Origin: Caenimonas koreensis DSM 17982
Lineage (GTDB): Bacteria; Pseudomonadota; Gammaproteobacteria; Burkholderiales; Burkholderiaceae_C
Assembly (NCBI RefSeq): GCF_009646335.1
Contig: NZ_WJBU01000001.1
Location: forward strand, 186,001-250,000
Direction of reading: 5' to 3'
Length of the DNA stretch: 64,000 bases
The notes beneath the pieces were generated by a model. The model did not search any database. It was not told the origin of the DNA and saw only the letters and a list, made by a program, of their open reading frames with translations. The position numbers and the translations under genes are program-made. The stretch's first letter is position 1. Each line of letters begins with the position of its first letter. Below, in pieces: positions 48,362-58,117 of this stretch.

Positions 48362-50505
48362 AGCTGCCCGCTCGGGCTGAACTGCCGCACGAACAGCTGG
48401 CGCAGGCGATGCCACACCTGCCAGCCCACCGGTTCGGCAGGCAAGTCGAGCTTGACCCACGCGCGCCCGCCAATGCGGCCCGTATCGAGCCCTGATTCCC
48501 TGCCCTGCCCCGCGTCTTGCACCGCCACGTCAAGCACAAACACCGGCACGCGGGCGCGAACGCCTTCTTTGTCGTTCGACTCGACCGGGATAGGCCCGCC
48601 GAAGCGGTCGCCCAACGCTGGCGAAGGCAGCTCCTGCGTCGCACCCGGCAGCTGCGGCAGCAGCGTTGCATCGCGCACCGTGAAGGGCGCTTCAGCCAGC
48701 ACCACTTGCACATCGCGCACACGGCCACGCACGCGCAGGAATTCATCCTCAGGCAACGCAAGCCGCACGTACGCCGTGCCGGGCACGACCACATGCCCGA
48801 GCAGCGTGCCGCGCTTGGCATAGCTGCCGGGCAAGTCCTGCGGACGCGCCCACGACACCTGGCCGGCCACGCCACTGCGCACTTGCAGCTGCGATATCTG
48901 CTCATCGGCTCGGGCGAGTTCAGCTTCCGCTCGCCTCACGTCTGCTTCAAGCCGCTGGAACGCAGCCGGGTCGCTCAGCATCGACGAATACTGCTGCGTA
49001 CGCAGGCCGATCTGCTCGGCGGCAATGCGCTCGCGCTGCGCGAGCAGCACCGGGTCGCGCAGGTTTAGCACGGCGTCACCAGCCTGCACAGGGGCACCGT
49101 CAGTGGCAATGACTTGCTCCACGAAGCCGGCTGTCTGCGCGCGCAGCTGCCCGCTGGGTGGCGGCCACACCACGCCGCGCGTCACGACCGATTGCGGCGC
49201 GGGCACGGCCACCAGCAACACCACCACTGCGGCTGCGGCGGCCAGCCCCACGCGCTGCGCCTTCGGCCCTGCGGCTGCCAGCCACAACCAAGCGCGGCGG
49301 CCCACCCACACCAGCGCAAAGATCGCAGCCGCCCAGCCGAGCAACCAGCTGTGGCTGCCCACCCAGGTGATCAGCGTGAGCAGCAACGCAATGCGATAGG
49401 CCCACGACAGCGGCGCGTAGGCCACCAGCCATTTGCGCTCGCCGGCAGACAGCGCTGTCTCGCCCACTGGCTCTTCACGGCGAACCCACTCCAGCCATTT
49501 GCGCAGCCACCAAGCCTGGCTACGGGAAGCAAGATTGGGCAGCTGCAACGCATCGGTGAGGATGTGATAGCCATCCAGCCGCAGCAGCGGATTGGCGTTG
49601 AACACGATCGTGGAGATCAAGCCGATCAACATGACCACCATCGCCGCATCGCGAACCGGCCCGGGGCTGACCAGCATCCACACCGCGAGCGCAAACGCCG
49701 CGAGCGACGTCTCGACCAGAATACCCGCCGCGCTCACGATCATGCGTTGCCGTGACGACGCCAACGTGTTCGCCGCGCTCGCATCGACATACGGAGCAGG
49801 CACAAGAAACATCAGCGACAGCCCCACCTCGCGCACCTCGCCGCCAAAACGCCGCACCGCCAGGCCGTGCCCCATTTCATGCAGCAGCTTGATGAGCGGA
49901 TAGCAGACCCACGCGACGATGAAGCCGCGCGGTGCATCGAGCAAATGCAAGGCATGCGCCTTGATCTCGCCCAGGTTGGACCCCGCAGCCAGCAACGCCC
50001 ACAGCATGGCCACCACCCACAGCACGAATGCCGTGCGGCTGAACAAGACCTGCGCCAATGGCGCGAGGCGAGTGAGCAGCGGCCCCGGATCGGCGAGCTT
50101 CGTGCGTATGAACAGGGGATTGACGAATGCGCCGCGTTGCTGCCGCGCCTCTTGCCCGCGCTGCGCAAAGATCATCGACAGGTGCGGCGCAGCGTCGAAC
50201 TGCACCATGCCCGCGCGAAAGAGCTGCGCGAGCAGCTGCACCACTTCGTCTTGCGTCGGCGCTTCGTCGCGCCGCAGTTCCAGCAGGCGTGACCACAGCT
50301 GCGACACGGTGGCGCGGCCGTCGAACCGGCCCACCAGATCGTAGGCAGCGGGGTTCAGCCGCATCTGCTTGCCAGCGACTGGCTCCACGAGCTGCTGCCA
50401 CACCTGGTCGCGCACCTGCTGGCGCACGATGCGCAGGCCCGACACGAGGCTGGGCTTGAGGCCCGCCACACGATGCCAGGATGCGCTGACCAGCTGCTCG
50501 CTCAT
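48358..50505 (-). CDS. PqqD-like / M50 metalloprotease / HlyD fusion membrane protein
   Basis: A 715-residue inner-membrane protein. An N-terminal PqqD-like helical domain (about 15-105; LNPAAYDLVGRFDG) could bind a peptide. A site-2-protease-type core follows with zinc motif HEMGH (209-213) and the third ligand in NANPLLRLDGYH (D311), flanked by several membrane helices up to about 470. The C-terminal part (about 475-715) is a HlyD-like adaptor with a barrel sandwich and a short hairpin. All protease ligands are present, so activity is likely. The ATG at 50505 is 7 bases after the GAF-HlyD stop; an upstream in-frame extension lies within that gene. Confidence 0.88.
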   Translation of the reverse strand: MSEQLVSASWHRVAGLKPSLVSGLRIVRQQVRDQVWQQLVEPVAGKQMRLNPAAYDLVGRFDGRATVSQLWSRLLELRRDEAPTQDEVVQLLAQLFRAGMVQFDAAPHLSMIFAQRGQEARQQRGAFVNPLFIRTKLADPGPLLTRLAPLAQVLFSRTAFVLWVVAMLWALLAAGSNLGEIKAHALHLLDAPRGFIVAWVCYPLIKLLHEMGHGLAVRRFGGEVREVGLSLMFLVPAPYVDASAANTLASSRQRMIVSAAGILVETSLAAFALAVWMLVSPGPVRDAAMVVMLIGLISTIVFNANPLLRLDGYHILTDALQLPNLASRSQAWWLRKWLEWVRREEPVGETALSAGERKWLVAYAPLSWAYRIALLLTLITWVGSHSWLLGWAAAIFALVWVGRRAWLWLAAAGPKAQRVGLAAAAAVVVLLVAVPAPQSVVTRGVVWPPPSGQLRAQTAGFVEQVIATDGAPVQAGDAVLNLRDPVLLAQRERIAAEQIGLRTQQYSSMLSDPAAFQRLEADVRRAEAELARADEQISQLQVRSGVAGQVSWARPQDLPGSYAKRGTLLGHVVVPGTAYVRLALPEDEFLRVRGRVRDVQVVLAEAPFTVRDATLLPQLPGATQELPSPALGDRFGGPIPVESNDKEGVRARVPVFVLDVAVQDAGQGRESGLDTGRIGGRAWVKLDLPAEPVGWQVWHRLRQLFVRQFSPSGQL

Positions 50506-50512
50506 GGGGGCG

Positions 50513-51901
50513 TCAGGGCAGGATCGTCCACAGCGCCATGCGCAGCCAGGCGCGTGCACGATAGGTGAACTGCGCGATGAGCGGCAGGTAGCCGGCCCGA
50601 ATCTTCGCAACACCGCTCAGGCCGGGGCGCAGCGTGCTCGAGGCTTCGTCGAGCGTGCCTTCCACCTCGAAATAGTTGCGCCCTTCGCCCGTGGTGGCCA
50701 CCGGCACGATGCGCGCGACGGTGAAGGCAAGCGTGGCATCCGGCTGCGACGACAACGCGAGCTGGCCACGCTGGCCGACCTGCACGGCGGCGATGTCGGC
50801 CTCGTCAATCTCCACGACCAGGCGGAAGCGATCATCCGGCGCGAGCACCATCAGCGTCTCGCCGCGCTGCACGGGTGCGCCTACGGTTTGCGAGAGATCA
50901 CCCTTGATCACGATGCCGTCGAAAGGCGCGACGACCTTCGTGCGTTCAAGCTGCGCTTGCGCAAGCGACAGCATCGCCTGCGCCTCAGCGGCGCGCGACT
51001 GGCTCGACACCATCTGCGTGCGGTCGTAGCGCGCCTGCGCCGCGCGGTAAGCGGTTTCGTGCTGGCTCAGCTCGCTCTCGCGGCGGCGCTTTTCAAGCTC
51101 GAGCTCTTGCGAGGCGAGCTCGGCGAGCACCTGGCCTTCCTTGACGCGGTCGCCAGGGCGCACGTTGGCCTGTTGCAGGTAACCGTCGCTGGCAGCCACC
51201 ACAGCGCGCTGCACAGCGCCTTCCAGCCGGGCGGGCGCACTCACACGCCAGGGCACCGGCACGATCAGTGCCAGCGCGACAACACCGATTGCGATCCACA
51301 TGCCGCGCTTGTCGCGCGCCGCTTCGAAGTGCTTCATTGCCGCTTCGCGCAGCTTTTTTTGCCACGGCAGCGACTCGCGCCGCTTGATCTGAAGCACCGG
51401 GCCAGCGAACGACGCAATGTCTTCGAGCACGGCAAGCTCATCGCGCGTGAAGGCAACCTGGCCGTCGCGCTGCACGGCCATTGCGCCGACGATCCGTTGC
51501 CGGTCGACCAGCGGCACGGTGCACGCGCTCCCCGCTGCCGCCAACTGGCGTTGCGCCTGCAAGATCGGATCACCACTGTCAGACACAGGTGGCCAGGCGC
51601 AGCTGCGGCTCTGGTCGCACGCCTCGTGCATGGCCGCGAGCAGCGTGGCGGCCGCGGCGTGGCGTGGGTCGAGTTCGACGGCGGTGGAGGCGGCGACGAG
51701 CTGCAGATCGTCATCGCCACCACGCAGGGCCACGGCGCAACGCGAGCCGCCTGCCAGCGCGGCGATTTCAACTGCGAATGCGGCGGCTGATTCGGCCAGC
51801 GTGTCGTGCGCGAGCAGCGCCGCCTGCGTGCGCAGCACGCCCAGTTGCGCAGAGCCTGCGCCGGGCACGGATGAGATCAGGAAGGCAGGCGCTTTGTCCA
51901 T
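50513..51901 (-). CDS. GAF-domain HlyD-type membrane adaptor
   Basis: A 462-residue protein. A cytosolic GAF-like domain (about 20-175) precedes a single membrane helix at 201-218 (IAIGVVALALIVPVPW) and a periplasmic HlyD part with the half-sites GYLQQANVRPGDRVKEGQVLAEL and APFDGIVIKGDLSQTVGAPV, plus a hairpin (about 255-310). A GAF domain on an adaptor suggests that a small ligand controls the export step. It is the first gene of the seven-gene cluster. Confidence 0.88.
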   Translation of the reverse strand: MDKAPAFLISSVPGAGSAQLGVLRTQAALLAHDTLAESAAAFAVEIAALAGGSRCAVALRGGDDDLQLVAASTAVELDPRHAAAATLLAAMHEACDQSRSCAWPPVSDSGDPILQAQRQLAAAGSACTVPLVDRQRIVGAMAVQRDGQVAFTRDELAVLEDIASFAGPVLQIKRRESLPWQKKLREAAMKHFEAARDKRGMWIAIGVVALALIVPVPWRVSAPARLEGAVQRAVVAASDGYLQQANVRPGDRVKEGQVLAELASQELELEKRRRESELSQHETAYRAAQARYDRTQMVSSQSRAAEAQAMLSLAQAQLERTKVVAPFDGIVIKGDLSQTVGAPVQRGETLMVLAPDDRFRLVVEIDEADIAAVQVGQRGQLALSSQPDATLAFTVARIVPVATTGEGRNYFEVEGTLDEASSTLRPGLSGVAKIRAGYLPLIAQFTYRARAWLRMALWTILP

Positions 51902-52003
51902 GGAGGAGAACTGCTCGTGACCGAAGCGGGCACGCAGGCATTCTCGCCCAACTTGCGTTGCCAGGCGCAGCCAGCCGCCAATGGCGCCTGGCTGCGGTGG
52001 TGG

Positions 52004-52867
52004 TCAACGAGTCACAGCACCGGGGACATGCATGTGTACCGAAGACTCAAAAGGATCGTCATGTGTGCGATTGGATGTGGCAGTCTGCGCCCCTCTTTGT
52101 TCGAACGCCGCTCGCAAAATCCGATGCTGCTCTCGCGCCTGTCGTCTCGCAACGCGCAGCCGATCATTGATGCGCTGCCCGGCTTCGTTTAGCGCATACG
52201 TCATTCGATGACCGAGGGGAATGCAGGCAAGTCCCAACAAGATTCCCCCGCCCGCGCCGAGAAAGAGTCCGACGGGCGGTGGCTGGTCTGCCTTGGAGTC
52301 AATTGTCGTGACCAGCGCGACAAACATGGTTGCGCAACCTGCCAGGAGGAACGTGAACCCGGTCACGAACATGCGCTGCCCCAACCGCGCTCGATCACAG
52401 CAAAGCACGAGCCGATCTTGCAGGTCGAAGCCTGGAATCTGTGCAGTATCCGCCAATTCCACAAAGCCAGGAATGGACTGCACCAGTGCGCGATTTGCCC
52501 GCATTGATTGAGCCAGGCGTCCCAGATCGCCGATTGACAAAAACTGAGTGCAATATCTTTGCAGGTGCGGGTCCAAATGCGTCCACACGTCTGTCAGCGG
52601 CCCATGCGCGTGCGTGGCGTGAATTCCGACTGTGACGCCCGCATCTTCAAGTCGCTCATGCGGATCAGCGGCGCTGAGCGGCAATGGTGGCAATTGCTGC
52701 GGTGGCTCTGTTTGCTCCGCTACATCCAGCTTCAGCCAATGACCGCCGGCGTGGCGCTGGCTTGAATCAACGTGCGAACCGCTGCCTTGAGTAACGTTCG
52801 CGGGCGAGCTCGCTTGCTGTGTTCGATTTGTGCGTGACAACATGGAGAGTACTTTGGGCGTACGCAA
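52004..52867 (-). CDS. F-box-like membrane protein, unknown function
   Basis: A 287-residue protein that I do not recognise as a family. The N-terminal 90 residues are polar and low complexity. Residues about 97-130 (HLDPHLQRYCTQFLSIGDLG and on to SMRANRALV) fit the helical pattern of an F-box. Two membrane segments follow (about 167-188 and 199-218), then a basic helix. Base composition seems less GC-rich than neighbouring genes. A second window protein (62887-63984) shares the motif and the following IPGFVEL/LPAYSEV pattern. Effector or toxin-like roles are possible. Confidence 0.68.
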   Translation of the reverse strand: MRTPKVLSMLSRTNRTQQASSPANVTQGSGSHVDSSQRHAGGHWLKLDVAEQTEPPQQLPPLPLSAADPHERLEDAGVTVGIHATHAHGPLTDVWTHLDPHLQRYCTQFLSIGDLGRLAQSMRANRALVQSIPGFVELADTAQIPGFDLQDRLVLCCDRARLGQRMFVTGFTFLLAGCATMFVALVTTIDSKADQPPPVGLFLGAGGGILLGLACIPLGHRMTYALNEAGQRINDRLRVARRQAREQHRILRAAFEQRGAQTATSNRTHDDPFESSVHMHVPGAVTR

Positions 52868-52926
52868 AATTGCGTGACGCCGTAAGTGACGCTCCAGCCC
52901 AAAGCGTTCCGCCGCAAGCCCTTTGT

Positions 52927-53409
52927 CTACAACGCCGACGCAGCCAGCTTTGCAAACGCCTGCACCACTTCCGGCGGCGCCTGCACGAGTTCGATCAACA
53001 CGCCCTCACCGCCGATCGGGCTCTCGTCATTGCCCTTAGGATGCACGAAGCAGATGTCGAAACCCGCTGCGCCTTTGCGGATGCCGCCCGGCGCAAATCG
53101 CACGCCATTCGCTGCGAGCCATTCGACAGCCGTGGGCAAGTCGTCGATCCACAGGCCGACGTGGTTGAGCGGCGTCTGGTGCACGGCAGGCTTCTTCTCG
53201 GGGTCGATGGGCTGCATCAAATCGACTTCGACCTTGAACGGCCCCACGCCAATGGCGCAGATGTCTTCATCGACGTTCTCACGCTCGCTCTTGAACGTGC
53301 CCGTCATTTCAAGGCCGAACATATCGACCCACAGTTTTTGCAGGCGCAGTTTGTCCGGCCCGCCAATGGCAATCTGCTGGATACCCAATACCTTGAACGG
53401 CCTTGTCAT
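52927..53409 (-). CDS. mce: VOC-family protein, likely methylmalonyl-CoA epimerase
   Basis: A 160-residue vicinal-oxygen-chelate protein of two beta-alpha-beta3 units. Candidate metal residues are H in [12 protein letters not shown] and E in GVLIELVQ. The epimerase converts (S)- to (R)-methylmalonyl-CoA, the step between propionyl-CoA carboxylase and mutase, both encoded on the same strand here. Assignment comes from fold plus operon context. It overlaps the PhoD-like gene by 4 bases (ATGA). Confidence 0.78.
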   Translation of the reverse strand: MTRPFKVLGIQQIAIGGPDKLRLQKLWVDMFGLEMTGTFKSERENVDEDICAIGVGPFKVEVDLMQPIDPEKKPAVHQTPLNHVGLWIDDLPTAVEWLAANGVRFAPGGIRKGAAGFDICFVHPKGNDESPIGGEGVLIELVQAPPEVVQAFAKLAASAL

Positions 53410-54482
53410 GTGCTGGCTTTCATGTCGTCAAATGCAATGCGGTGCTGGCGTTGTGCAACGCCCTTGATGTCGCGCAGCGAAAGGTTCACGGTGCGCGCGG
53501 GCCAGTCCACCTCGACCATGCCGTAGTGCACCTCGGTGAAGAGTTCGCTGATGCGGTTCGGCCCTGCTTCCTTCGCTTCTTTCCAGGGATGCGTGAGGCC
53601 GCTAGCCGTCACTTCAACGAGCGGATACGGCACGCCTTGCGTCTGGCGGTAGATCGCGCCGAAATGCCGGTCACCCGAGAGCAGCACCACGCCGCTGGCG
53701 CGCGTCTTCGCAATCAGGTCATACAGGCGCTGGCGCTCCAGCGGAAGGTTGCCCCAGCGCTCCCAGCCATGGCCTTCAACAATGACCTGTATGCCAGAGA
53801 CGACGAGGCGCACATCGGCCTGCTCGCGCAACTGCGCTTCCAGCCAGGACCATTGCTCGGCGCCCAGCATCGTCTTGGCAGGATCGGCGTCGGGCACATA
53901 GCGCTCTTTGCCCGGTGCACCACGCTGGTCTGTCACTGTCCATGACGAGCGGCTCCAGCGTGTGTCGAGAATGATCACCTGCACGCGCCGACCTGCCTCG
54001 CCAAACACACGTGCGTCGTAAATGCCGCCTCGCGTGCGCCGCGCGTCGTTGGCGGGCGCCTTGAAGAATTCGAGGAATGCGGCCTTTGATTCGTTCTTGA
54101 ACTTGAACTCCGCGCCGCCGTCGTTCGCGCCGTAATCGTTGTCGTCCCACAGTGCCACGTGCGGCACCGCACGGCGAAACCGCGCGAAGTGCGGCTCGGC
54201 GGCTTCGAGCGCGTAGGCGCGCTGCAGTTCTTCAAGCGACCATTGTGGCGGCGAGTAGTAAATGTTGTCGCCGCCGAAGATGTGCAGGTCAGGCTTGTCG
54301 GCGGCGATCGTGTCCCAGATGGGTTGTGCAAGCGTCTGGTGTGCGCACGATGCGAACGAGATGCGGCTGGCCGATGCTGGCAAGGGCGGCGGCGCGTCGG
54401 GCGGCGAAGGCGGTTGCAAGGTCGGCGCAGCACAACCGCCCAGGCTCAGCGCCGCCAGACCGAGTAACTCACGTCGCTGCAT
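53406..54482 (-). CDS. PhoD-like phosphodiesterase, lipoprotein
   Basis: A 358-residue protein of the alkaline phosphatase D superfamily. The N terminus carries a lipobox (LSLGGC, Cys17), so a membrane-anchored periplasmic location is likely. Metal-binding motifs include [20 protein letters not shown] and [11 protein letters not shown]. The family hydrolyses phosphodiesters or phosphate monoesters; the substrate is not known. It lies between pccA (25 bases) and the epimerase gene (4-base overlap), an unexpected member of the propionate operon. Confidence 0.88.
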   Translation of the reverse strand: MQRRELLGLAALSLGGCAAPTLQPPSPPDAPPPLPASASRISFASCAHQTLAQPIWDTIAADKPDLHIFGGDNIYYSPPQWSLEELQRAYALEAAEPHFARFRRAVPHVALWDDNDYGANDGGAEFKFKNESKAAFLEFFKAPANDARRTRGGIYDARVFGEAGRRVQVIILDTRWSRSSWTVTDQRGAPGKERYVPDADPAKTMLGAEQWSWLEAQLREQADVRLVVSGIQVIVEGHGWERWGNLPLERQRLYDLIAKTRASGVVLLSGDRHFGAIYRQTQGVPYPLVEVTASGLTHPWKEAKEAGPNRISELFTEVHYGMVEVDWPARTVNLSLRDIKGVAQRQHRIAFDDMKAST

Positions 54483-54506
54483 GGCTTGCCGCTTTCAAAA
54501 AAAGAG

Positions 54507-56555
54507 TCAAACGAATTCGACGATGGGCTGGTCCACCGAGAGGCTCTCGCCCTTCGCGGCTAACACCTTGCCCACCACGCCATCGGCCGCGGCGAACAAA
54601 ACGTTCTCCATTTTCATCGCCTCGATCACGGCGACGCGCTCGCCCGCCTGCACTTTCTGGCCCGGCTGCACGGACACATCGACAAGCAGGCCCGGCATGG
54701 GCGACAGCACAAAGCGGCTCATGTCCGGCGGTGCCTTGAAAGGCATCAGCGCGTGCAGTTCGGCAGCTCGTGGCGTGAGCACCATGGCATCGATGCGCGT
54801 GCCGTTGTGCGAGATGCCAATCGACAGCGGATTGCGCAGCGAACCGCGCTCGACTTGCGCCGTGAAGGCATTGCCATTCACGGCGCCGCGAATGCGCGCG
54901 CCGCCTAGGTGCCAGCTGCTGCATATCTCGTACTTCTTGCCGTTCGTCTCCACCACGCTGGAGCCCGACTGCGCCTGGAAGTCGCGCACTGTTGCCGCAT
55001 GGCGCTGGTGATTGCCCTGCGCGTCGAGCTGCACGACAACGAACTCTTCGCCCACCTTGAATTCATGCCCGCGCAGCTGGCCGGTGATGCCGGTTGCGCG
55101 CTGCAGATTGCGGCGGTTCACATACGCGGCCAGCGCGATGAGGAAGTTGGGGTCATCGTGCGGCACGTCCTGCGCGTGGAAGCCGTGCGCGTAGTTCTGC
55201 GCGATGAAGCCGGTGTTGAAGTCACCCGCGACGAATTTCGGATGCGCGAGCAGTGCGGCCTGGAACGGGATGTTGCTGGAGATGCCGCGGATGACGAAGC
55301 CGTTCAGCGCCTCGCGCATCATCGCGATCGCCTCATTGCGGTCGCGGCCATGCACGATGAGCTTGGCGATCATCGAGTCGTAGAACATCGGGATCTCGCC
55401 GCCATCGATGACGCCGGTGTCGACTCGCACGCCGTCAACTGTGCCCTCCTTGCCGGCGAAAAGCGTCTGCTTGGGCGGCTGGAAACGCACCAGCCTCCCC
55501 GTACTCGGCAGGAAATTCCTGAACGGATCCTCCGCATTAATCCGGCACTCAATCGCCCACCCGTCGCGCTTCACGTCCGCCTGCGTCAGCGGCAGCTCCT
55601 CCCCCGCCGCCACACGAATCATCAGCTCCACCAGGTCCAGCCCGGTGATGCATTCCGTCACCGGATGCTCCACCTGCAGCCGCGTGTTCATCTCCAGGAA
55701 GTAAAAGCTCTGGTCTTTGCCAACCACGAACTCCACCGTGCCCGCACTCTGATACTTCACCGCCTTCGCCAGCGCCACCGCCTGCTCGCCCATCGCCTTG
55801 CGCGTCGCGTCGCTGATGAAGGGCGACGGCGCTTCTTCGATCACCTTCTGGTGACGGCGCTGGATGGAGCATTCACGCTCGTTGAGGTAAATCACATTGC
55901 CGTGCGAATCGCCCAGCACCTGGATTTCGATGTGGCGCGGCTCTTCGACAAACTTCTCGATGAACACGCGGTCATCACCAAAGCTGTTGCGTGCCTCGTT
56001 CTGGCAGGCGGTGAAACCTTCGAACGCTTCCTTGTCGTTGAACGCCACGCGCAGGCCTTTGCCACCGCCGCCGGCCGACGCCTTGATCATCACGGGGTAG
56101 CCGATGTCAGCGGCGATCTTCACCGCTTGCTCGGGCGTGTCGATCGCGGCGTTCCAGCCGGGGATGGTGTTGACCTTGGCTTCATTCGCGAGCTTCTTCG
56201 AGGCGATCTTGTCGCCCATGGCCGCGATCGAATAGTGCTTGGGGCCGATGAAGGTAATGCCCTCTTCCTCGACCTGCTTGGCAAACGCCTCGTTCTCCGA
56301 CAGGAAGCCGTAGCCGGGGTGCACGGCTTGCGCGCCCGTCTGCTTGCAAGCCGCGATGATCTTGTCGGCGCGCAAATAGCTTTCGCGGCTGGCCGCCGGG
56401 CCGATGTTCACGGCTTCGTCAGCGAGCTCGACGTGGCGTGCGTCCTTGTCGGCATCAGAGTAAACAGCCACCGTCTTGATGCCCATCTTGCGGGCCGAGA
56501 CGATGACGCGGCAGGCGATTTCGCCGCGGTTGGCAATGAGGATTTTTTCAAACAT
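54507..56555 (-). CDS. pccA: Propionyl-CoA (acyl-CoA) carboxylase alpha subunit, biotin-containing
   Basis: A 682-residue subunit with biotin carboxylase (about 1-450; ILIANRGEIACR, GGGGKGLRVAF, EMNTRLQVEHPVTE), a linker region, and a C-terminal biotinyl domain with K648 in EAMKMEN. It carboxylates its own biotin with ATP and bicarbonate. Next to pccB, meaB and mutase it most likely acts on propionyl-CoA; acetyl-CoA or methylcrotonyl-CoA are alternatives. The ATG at 56555 begins the family N terminus. Confidence 0.93.
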   Translation of the reverse strand: MFEKILIANRGEIACRVIVSARKMGIKTVAVYSDADKDARHVELADEAVNIGPAASRESYLRADKIIAACKQTGAQAVHPGYGFLSENEAFAKQVEEEGITFIGPKHYSIAAMGDKIASKKLANEAKVNTIPGWNAAIDTPEQAVKIAADIGYPVMIKASAGGGGKGLRVAFNDKEAFEGFTACQNEARNSFGDDRVFIEKFVEEPRHIEIQVLGDSHGNVIYLNERECSIQRRHQKVIEEAPSPFISDATRKAMGEQAVALAKAVKYQSAGTVEFVVGKDQSFYFLEMNTRLQVEHPVTECITGLDLVELMIRVAAGEELPLTQADVKRDGWAIECRINAEDPFRNFLPSTGRLVRFQPPKQTLFAGKEGTVDGVRVDTGVIDGGEIPMFYDSMIAKLIVHGRDRNEAIAMMREALNGFVIRGISSNIPFQAALLAHPKFVAGDFNTGFIAQNYAHGFHAQDVPHDDPNFLIALAAYVNRRNLQRATGITGQLRGHEFKVGEEFVVVQLDAQGNHQRHAATVRDFQAQSGSSVVETNGKKYEICSSWHLGGARIRGAVNGNAFTAQVERGSLRNPLSIGISHNGTRIDAMVLTPRAAELHALMPFKAPPDMSRFVLSPMPGLLVDVSVQPGQKVQAGERVAVIEAMKMENVLFAAADGVVGKVLAAKGESLSVDQPIVEFV

Positions 56556-56566
56556 GGGGGTGCGCC

Positions 56567-58099
56567 TCAAAGGGGAATGTTGCCGTGCTTGCGCCACGGG
56601 TTTTCAAGCTTCTTTTCTCGCAGCATGACCAGCGAGCGGCAGATGCGCTTGCGGGTTTCGTGCGGAAGAATCACGTCGTCGATAAAGCCGCGTGCGCCTG
56701 CTATGAACGGGTTCGCGAATCGTGCTTTGTATTCCGCCTCGCGCGCTGCCAGCTTGGCCGGGTCACCCTTGTCTTCGCGGAAGATGATTTCCACCGCGCC
56801 CTTGGCGCCCATCACCGCGATCTCAGCTTGCGGCCACGCAAAATTCACGTCACCGCGCAGGTGCTTGGAGCTCATCACGTCGTAAGCGCCGCCATAGGCT
56901 TTGCGCGTGATCACGGTGATCTTCGGCACTGTGCATTCGGCGTAGGCGTAGAGTAGCTTCGCGCCGTGCTTGATGATGCCGCCGTATTCCTGGCTCGTGC
57001 CGGGCATGAAGCCGGGCACATCGACAAACGTCACGACAGGAATATTGAACGCATCGCAGAACCGTACAAAGCGTGCAGCCTTGATCGAGCTCTTGATGTC
57101 GAGGCAACCTGCCAGCACCAGTGGCTGGTTCGCGACGATGCCGACCGTCTGCCCTTCCATGCGGCCGAAGCCGATGAGGATGTTCTTCGCATATTCGGGT
57201 TGCAGCTCGAAGAAGTCGCCATCGTCCACACACTTGGTGATGAGCTCCTTCATGTCGTAGGGCTTGTTCGGGTTGTCGGGTACGAGCGTGTCGAGCGACA
57301 TGTCCATGCGGTCTGCCGGATCGTTGCTCGGGCGCACGGGCGCCTTCTCGCGGTTGTTGAGCGGCAGGTAGTTGTACAGGCGGCGCAGCATCATCAAGGC
57401 TTCGACATCGTTCTCGAAAGCAAGATCGGCAACACCGCTGCGTGTGGTGTGGGTGATGGCACCGCCCAGCTCTTCGGCAGTTACTTCTTCATGCGTCACG
57501 GTCTTCACCACATCCGGGCCGGTGACGAACATGTACGAGCTGTCTTTCACCATGAAGATGAAGTCCGTCATTGCGGGCGAATAGACGGCGCCACCCGCGC
57601 ACGGCCCCATCACCATGCTGATCTGCGGCACAACGCCCGAGGCGAGCACGTTCTTCTGGAACACATCGGCATAACCGCCCAGCGACGCAACGCCTTCCTG
57701 GATGCGTGCTCCGCCTGAATCGTTCAGGCCGATCACCGGCGCGCCGATCTTCATGGCCTGGTCCATCACCTTGCAGATTTTCTCGGCATGCGCTTCGGAG
57801 AGCGCACCGCCAAACACCGTGAAGTCCTGGCTGAAGACGAACACGAGGCGGCCATTGATCATTCCGTAACCGGTGACCACGCCATCGCCCGGGATCTTGT
57901 TGGCTTCCATGCCGAAGTCGCTGCAGCGGTGCTCGACAAACATGTCCCACTCTTCGAACGTGCCTTCGTCGAGCAGCAGCTCCAGCCGCTCGCGCGCCGT
58001 GAGCTTGCCCTTTTTGTGCTGCGCGTCGATGCGCTTGGGGCCACCGCCCTGCCGCGCGGCTTCGCGCTTTTTCTCGAGTTGTTCAATGATGTCGTGCAT
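56567..58099 (-). CDS. pccB: Propionyl-CoA carboxylase beta subunit
   Basis: A 510-residue carboxyltransferase subunit that moves the carboxyl group from biotin to propionyl-CoA. The N-terminal half has [16 protein letters not shown] and the oxyanion-forming [16 protein letters not shown]. The C-terminal half has the second crotonase-like fold ([15 protein letters not shown]). The length and conserved segments are typical. It lies 11 bases before pccA. Confidence 0.95.
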   Translation of the reverse strand: MHDIIEQLEKKREAARQGGGPKRIDAQHKKGKLTARERLELLLDEGTFEEWDMFVEHRCSDFGMEANKIPGDGVVTGYGMINGRLVFVFSQDFTVFGGALSEAHAEKICKVMDQAMKIGAPVIGLNDSGGARIQEGVASLGGYADVFQKNVLASGVVPQISMVMGPCAGGAVYSPAMTDFIFMVKDSSYMFVTGPDVVKTVTHEEVTAEELGGAITHTTRSGVADLAFENDVEALMMLRRLYNYLPLNNREKAPVRPSNDPADRMDMSLDTLVPDNPNKPYDMKELITKCVDDGDFFELQPEYAKNILIGFGRMEGQTVGIVANQPLVLAGCLDIKSSIKAARFVRFCDAFNIPVVTFVDVPGFMPGTSQEYGGIIKHGAKLLYAYAECTVPKITVITRKAYGGAYDVMSSKHLRGDVNFAWPQAEIAVMGAKGAVEIIFREDKGDPAKLAAREAEYKARFANPFIAGARGFIDDVILPHETRKRICRSLVMLREKKLENPWRKHGNIPL

Positions 58100-58117
58100 G
58101 GTTTTCTCCGTGTCGCT

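Noticed and set aside
54909..56885. Plus-strand frame of 658 codons opposite pccA
   Set aside because: Mirror of pccA and the pccB end; composition typical of antisense frames and no recognisable motif.
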